From Acanthaster planci (lineage: Eukaryota; Echinodermata; Asteroidea; Valvatida; Acanthasteridae): DNA of 62,000 nt. Location of the stretch: positions 273,435 through 335,434 of the forward strand of contig NW_019091386.1 in assembly GCF_001949145.1 (NCBI RefSeq). The letters are read 5' to 3'. The notes under the pieces are model-generated. The model made no database searches and was not told the DNA's origin. It was given only the letters and a program-made list of their open reading frames with translations. The position numbers and the translations under genes are program-made. This document shows, piece after piece, positions 59,290 to 62,000 of this stretch (the first letter of the stretch is position 1; every line of letters begins with the position of its first letter).

Positions 59290-61219
59290 ATGAAACTCCT
59301 CGCAGTCGTCATCTGTCTAAGTTGGATCGGTAAGTTCCCCCTAAATTAATCGTCTAACATACACTTGTCTGGAGCCGTGAGTAGTCTATCATGTATAAGG
59401 AGACGAATCCCCAACATCCATTCCATAAAAGGAAAAGCCTTCAGACCAAACAACCCCACTGTATATTCCATCATATGCTGCCTGAGTAATTTCAAAATCG
59501 TTGGCGGATCCACGGGCCAATGGGGCCTGCGTCTCCTACACACCAAAGGGATTACGAGTGAAATGCAAGGGGGGGGGCTATAATTTCATTTGCCTTTCTT
59601 CCCAAAGCGCACAAAGAGCCCCAAAATTTACGTCTCAGAAAGGCCATGGAAGATTACAGAAAAAAACGCAAATCTTTGACTCATTCCAAGAAGAACATCG
59701 ACCTCGATCCTCAAACTTTGGTCGAATCAGCAAAATCATAAATACCTACTTCTTCTTTCCAACTTACTACAACCCCCCCCCGCTCCACAAAAAGAAGATA
59801 AACGTGTCACAAATCAAATTCATGAACGAAATTAAAAACCCACTTTTATGATTCGTACGCACGCAATTTGCTTCAAGATGCCTGAAGCGGTTTTGTTATT
59901 TTTACCGTACTGCGTGTATTGTCCACTCGGTCTGTTTTAGGGAGTATTTGGGGACGTGCGTGCTACGAATGCGATCAGACAGACGCCGCCTGCTCGGACC
60001 CGTTCAAGGAAGACAACTCCCTTAAAAACAACTGTTCAAATACGGCAACATACTGCATAGTAAGTGAATACTTTTTGAGGCAGATTAAAGGCTATGAAAC
60101 AATAAACTGCTCCAAGCAGACAACGTGACCGACTGTCAGTTTTTAACCTCAAAAGTCCAAGTTATATTCACCGTACCGACAAAGGAAAATTTAAAACCTA
60201 GGCCATCTGGAAACCGGCAAGCCCGCTCACCAGACAGGTTTTCATCGAATAGAATTCCGTCCATGTGAAATGTGTCCCAAAATTGGGGTGAGTGGGTTCG
60301 ACCAAGGATGAATGAATACAACAACATGGGGCACAGCTTCCGAAGTGCACACCCCCGGGGCCCTAATTTAACATTTCGAAAAATGCACAACCTACCTACA
60401 AGCCACAGATGGTTTTTGATGATGCTCCTTAATATAAAATGGGTGACCAAGTTCAGAAATTTAACCCTCGTTGTGCTGACGCAAACAAGCCAAGCATAGT
60501 ACGCGGTGTGCCGTGGAGGAGGGCGTAAGAGCTTAGGCCCTTTTGCTGGGAAACACGATCACTGCAAAAAGGGGGGGGTTCCCGGCAAAAGGATGTAAGT
60601 ATGCAACTGTTTAATTTAATGAAATATGAAGATTTCTTGGCAAAAAGTAAAAAAGAAACATCCCAAGTCCTTTAATACGTTGTTCAAAGGTTGCTTTTTG
60701 TACAGCCCAGGTTGATTTTGTAGTAAATCATATCCGTGTTTACTTAGTAAAGAGAGAATGTTTCTTACGCCCTCTTGCCGGGCACCCGTCGACTGTAAAA
60801 ACGTTGTGTACCTCGGATATGTAAATACCAAAAGCTGCACATTTTCGGTCTTTTATCTCGTCTTCCTTACACTGTTAATAACTTATTATCGTTCTCGCGA
60901 AGTGCTTGTGTCACCAAATGCAATTCTTTAAAATCAGTGAAGTAGCACACTCTCAGCATTGCGAGGGTTTTTCCTTTCACGTTCCCTGCAGAAGACAGCG
61001 GGCGAGTTCCAAGGCATAAAGGCAGTCACGAGAGCCTGTGATGATGCTGGAACCTGTGCGCAGCAGGGGAGCGGCTGCTTGACGGTGGATTTCGGCGGCA
61101 TTACCGCCACCCAATGCTGCTGTAACACCGATTACTGTAACGGGGCCGGCCCAGTGCGCTTGATGTCCGCCCTGGCCACTGCCTCAATGGGCTTTGCTGC
61201 CATGCTCATCGCAATGTAA
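59290..61219 (+). CDS. Ly6/uPAR-like GPI-anchored protein, gene 6
   Basis: The CDS joins 59290-59329, 59941-60059 and 60992-61219 into 128 codons plus stop. The signal peptide starts MKLLAVVICLSWI. Exon 2 has C-x2-C, the C-S-D-P-F signature and an N-C-S sequon. Exon 3 has C-x5-C-x6-C and CCC-x4-CN, and a tail of small and hydrophobic residues after NGAG (LATASMGFAAMLIA). Both donors are GTAAGT, the best in the cluster; acceptors are TTTTAG and CTGCAG. The sequence start of exon 3 (TAGEFQG) is close to the EKIEFQG of gene 2, although its promoter pairs with gene 5. The coding and promoter relationships may therefore differ. Confidence 0.88.
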
Positions 61220-62000
61220 AGAGTAGTAATAACGAACGCCCTCAACGAACCGGCTCGGTATATCAGCTGCGCATGCCCAAAATGAAAGGCGTTGCGATCG
61301 GAGGTCATTCGGGGACATGTTCACGCTCGCGTGCTTTGTTCTCGAATGTCTTCCCTTCTTTGAAAAGCCACCGACCCATTAAAAAACATAGTCTTGCTAT
61401 CAGTTGGTGAACACGTTCCAACACGCCAACGTTCCATGGCATCAACGGCCATAAATACCATCCGTCCAAATTCTAAACTTGATTGTTCAGTGCCACTTTT
61501 TAAAACCATGCTTACAACCTAATGGCAAGTAAATGTTTAGAATGGGGGGGGGGTTAGGTAAAGACAGTTCTCGTATTGTAGAAAGTGGCTGTCCGTGCTC
61601 GGTCACAGTTTAGCTAAATAGCATATCATTAGTTTATGGAAGCCTCTTACAAATCATAGCAGTCTTCCAATTGGTTGTGTTAATGGCAAATGATGTAGGG
61701 GGCGCTCTTTCACAGAACTACTTGGATTTCTTTCTGATATGAAAATGCGACGAGTCCTTTTCACTATGAGAACCTAATCACAGAATACACCATTGGAGGA
61801 GTACGGATAACGGAAGCACGTTAAAGAGAAATGTCGAGCAAAATCTGTAACAACGAACTTGTTCGACACTGCTCAGTAACCTTCAGAGGTGCATATAGGC
61901 GCAGTATAATCCAATTGGAACCTTTGTCGAACTATTTTGGAGAATCCCATTATCATCACATTTTAGCGCTGGTCACCATATTCTGAGCGTTCACAGTCTC
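61220..62000 (+). other. 3' flank of gene 6
   Basis: This is probably 3' UTR. The conserved AATAAATGATGAC end and the GACTGAGTAAA block seen in the sister genes are not found before the window ends, so the transcript may run on. A GGGGGCGCTCTTTC word lies near 61699. Confidence 0.4.

Overview
The window is draft eukaryotic (metazoan) DNA. It is AT-rich and intron-containing, full of inverted and dispersed repeats, with one 485-base N gap (20164-20648) and a single N at 3685. Nothing looks bacterial or phage-like. Repeat style and the frequent AGGCCTA-type words suggest a marine invertebrate deuterostome, perhaps an echinoderm. That is a weak inference and the species cannot be read from the sequence.

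The coding content is a head-to-tail array of six genes, all on the + strand. They start at about 3.8, 14.1, 28.3, 39.2, 51.3 and 59.3 kb and encode small secreted, probably GPI-anchored Ly6/uPAR (LU, three-finger) proteins. Every gene has the same plan. Coding exon 1 is exactly 40 nt and carries most of the signal peptide (phase 1 end). Exon 2 is 113-149 nt and carries the first five cysteines (phase 0 end). Exon 3 carries seven cysteines, including a CCC-x4-CN ending, and a hydrophobic tail. Twelve cysteines rather than the usual ten is a hallmark of the cluster. The reading frame is open in genes 2-6. Gene 1 has a one-base frameshift in exon 3. Gene 3 uses a GC-AG intron.

Genes 1, 2, 3, 5 and 6 each have an untranslated leader exon several kb upstream, found by comparing promoters with one another. 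Each promoter holds a palindromic CRE (TGACGTCA) behind an E-box at a fixed distance: 7 nt from CACGTG in genes 1-3 and 10 nt from CACTTG in genes 5 and 6. The promoter blocks of genes 1/2 and of genes 5/6 are segmental duplicates. Long 3' UTRs share homologous blocks, and most end in a conserved polyadenylation block (AATAAATGA). The window is therefore best read as a recently expanded gene family in which promoter, leader, coding exons and 3' UTR were copied as a unit and probably stay co-regulated.

The rest is introns and spacers with mobile-element debris: long foldback elements (9.8-10.5, 15.2-16.0, 22.5-23.7, 47.3-48.5 kb), a MITE family present in intron 2 of genes 1 and 4, two hAT-like elements, a LINE 3' end at 33.6-33.9 kb, tandem arrays at 43.8-44.1 kb, and a dense palindrome cluster at 18.3 kb. 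I found no tRNA, rRNA or CRISPR and no convincing second gene family. One possible two-exon small gene (35.1-35.5 kb) is reported at low confidence.
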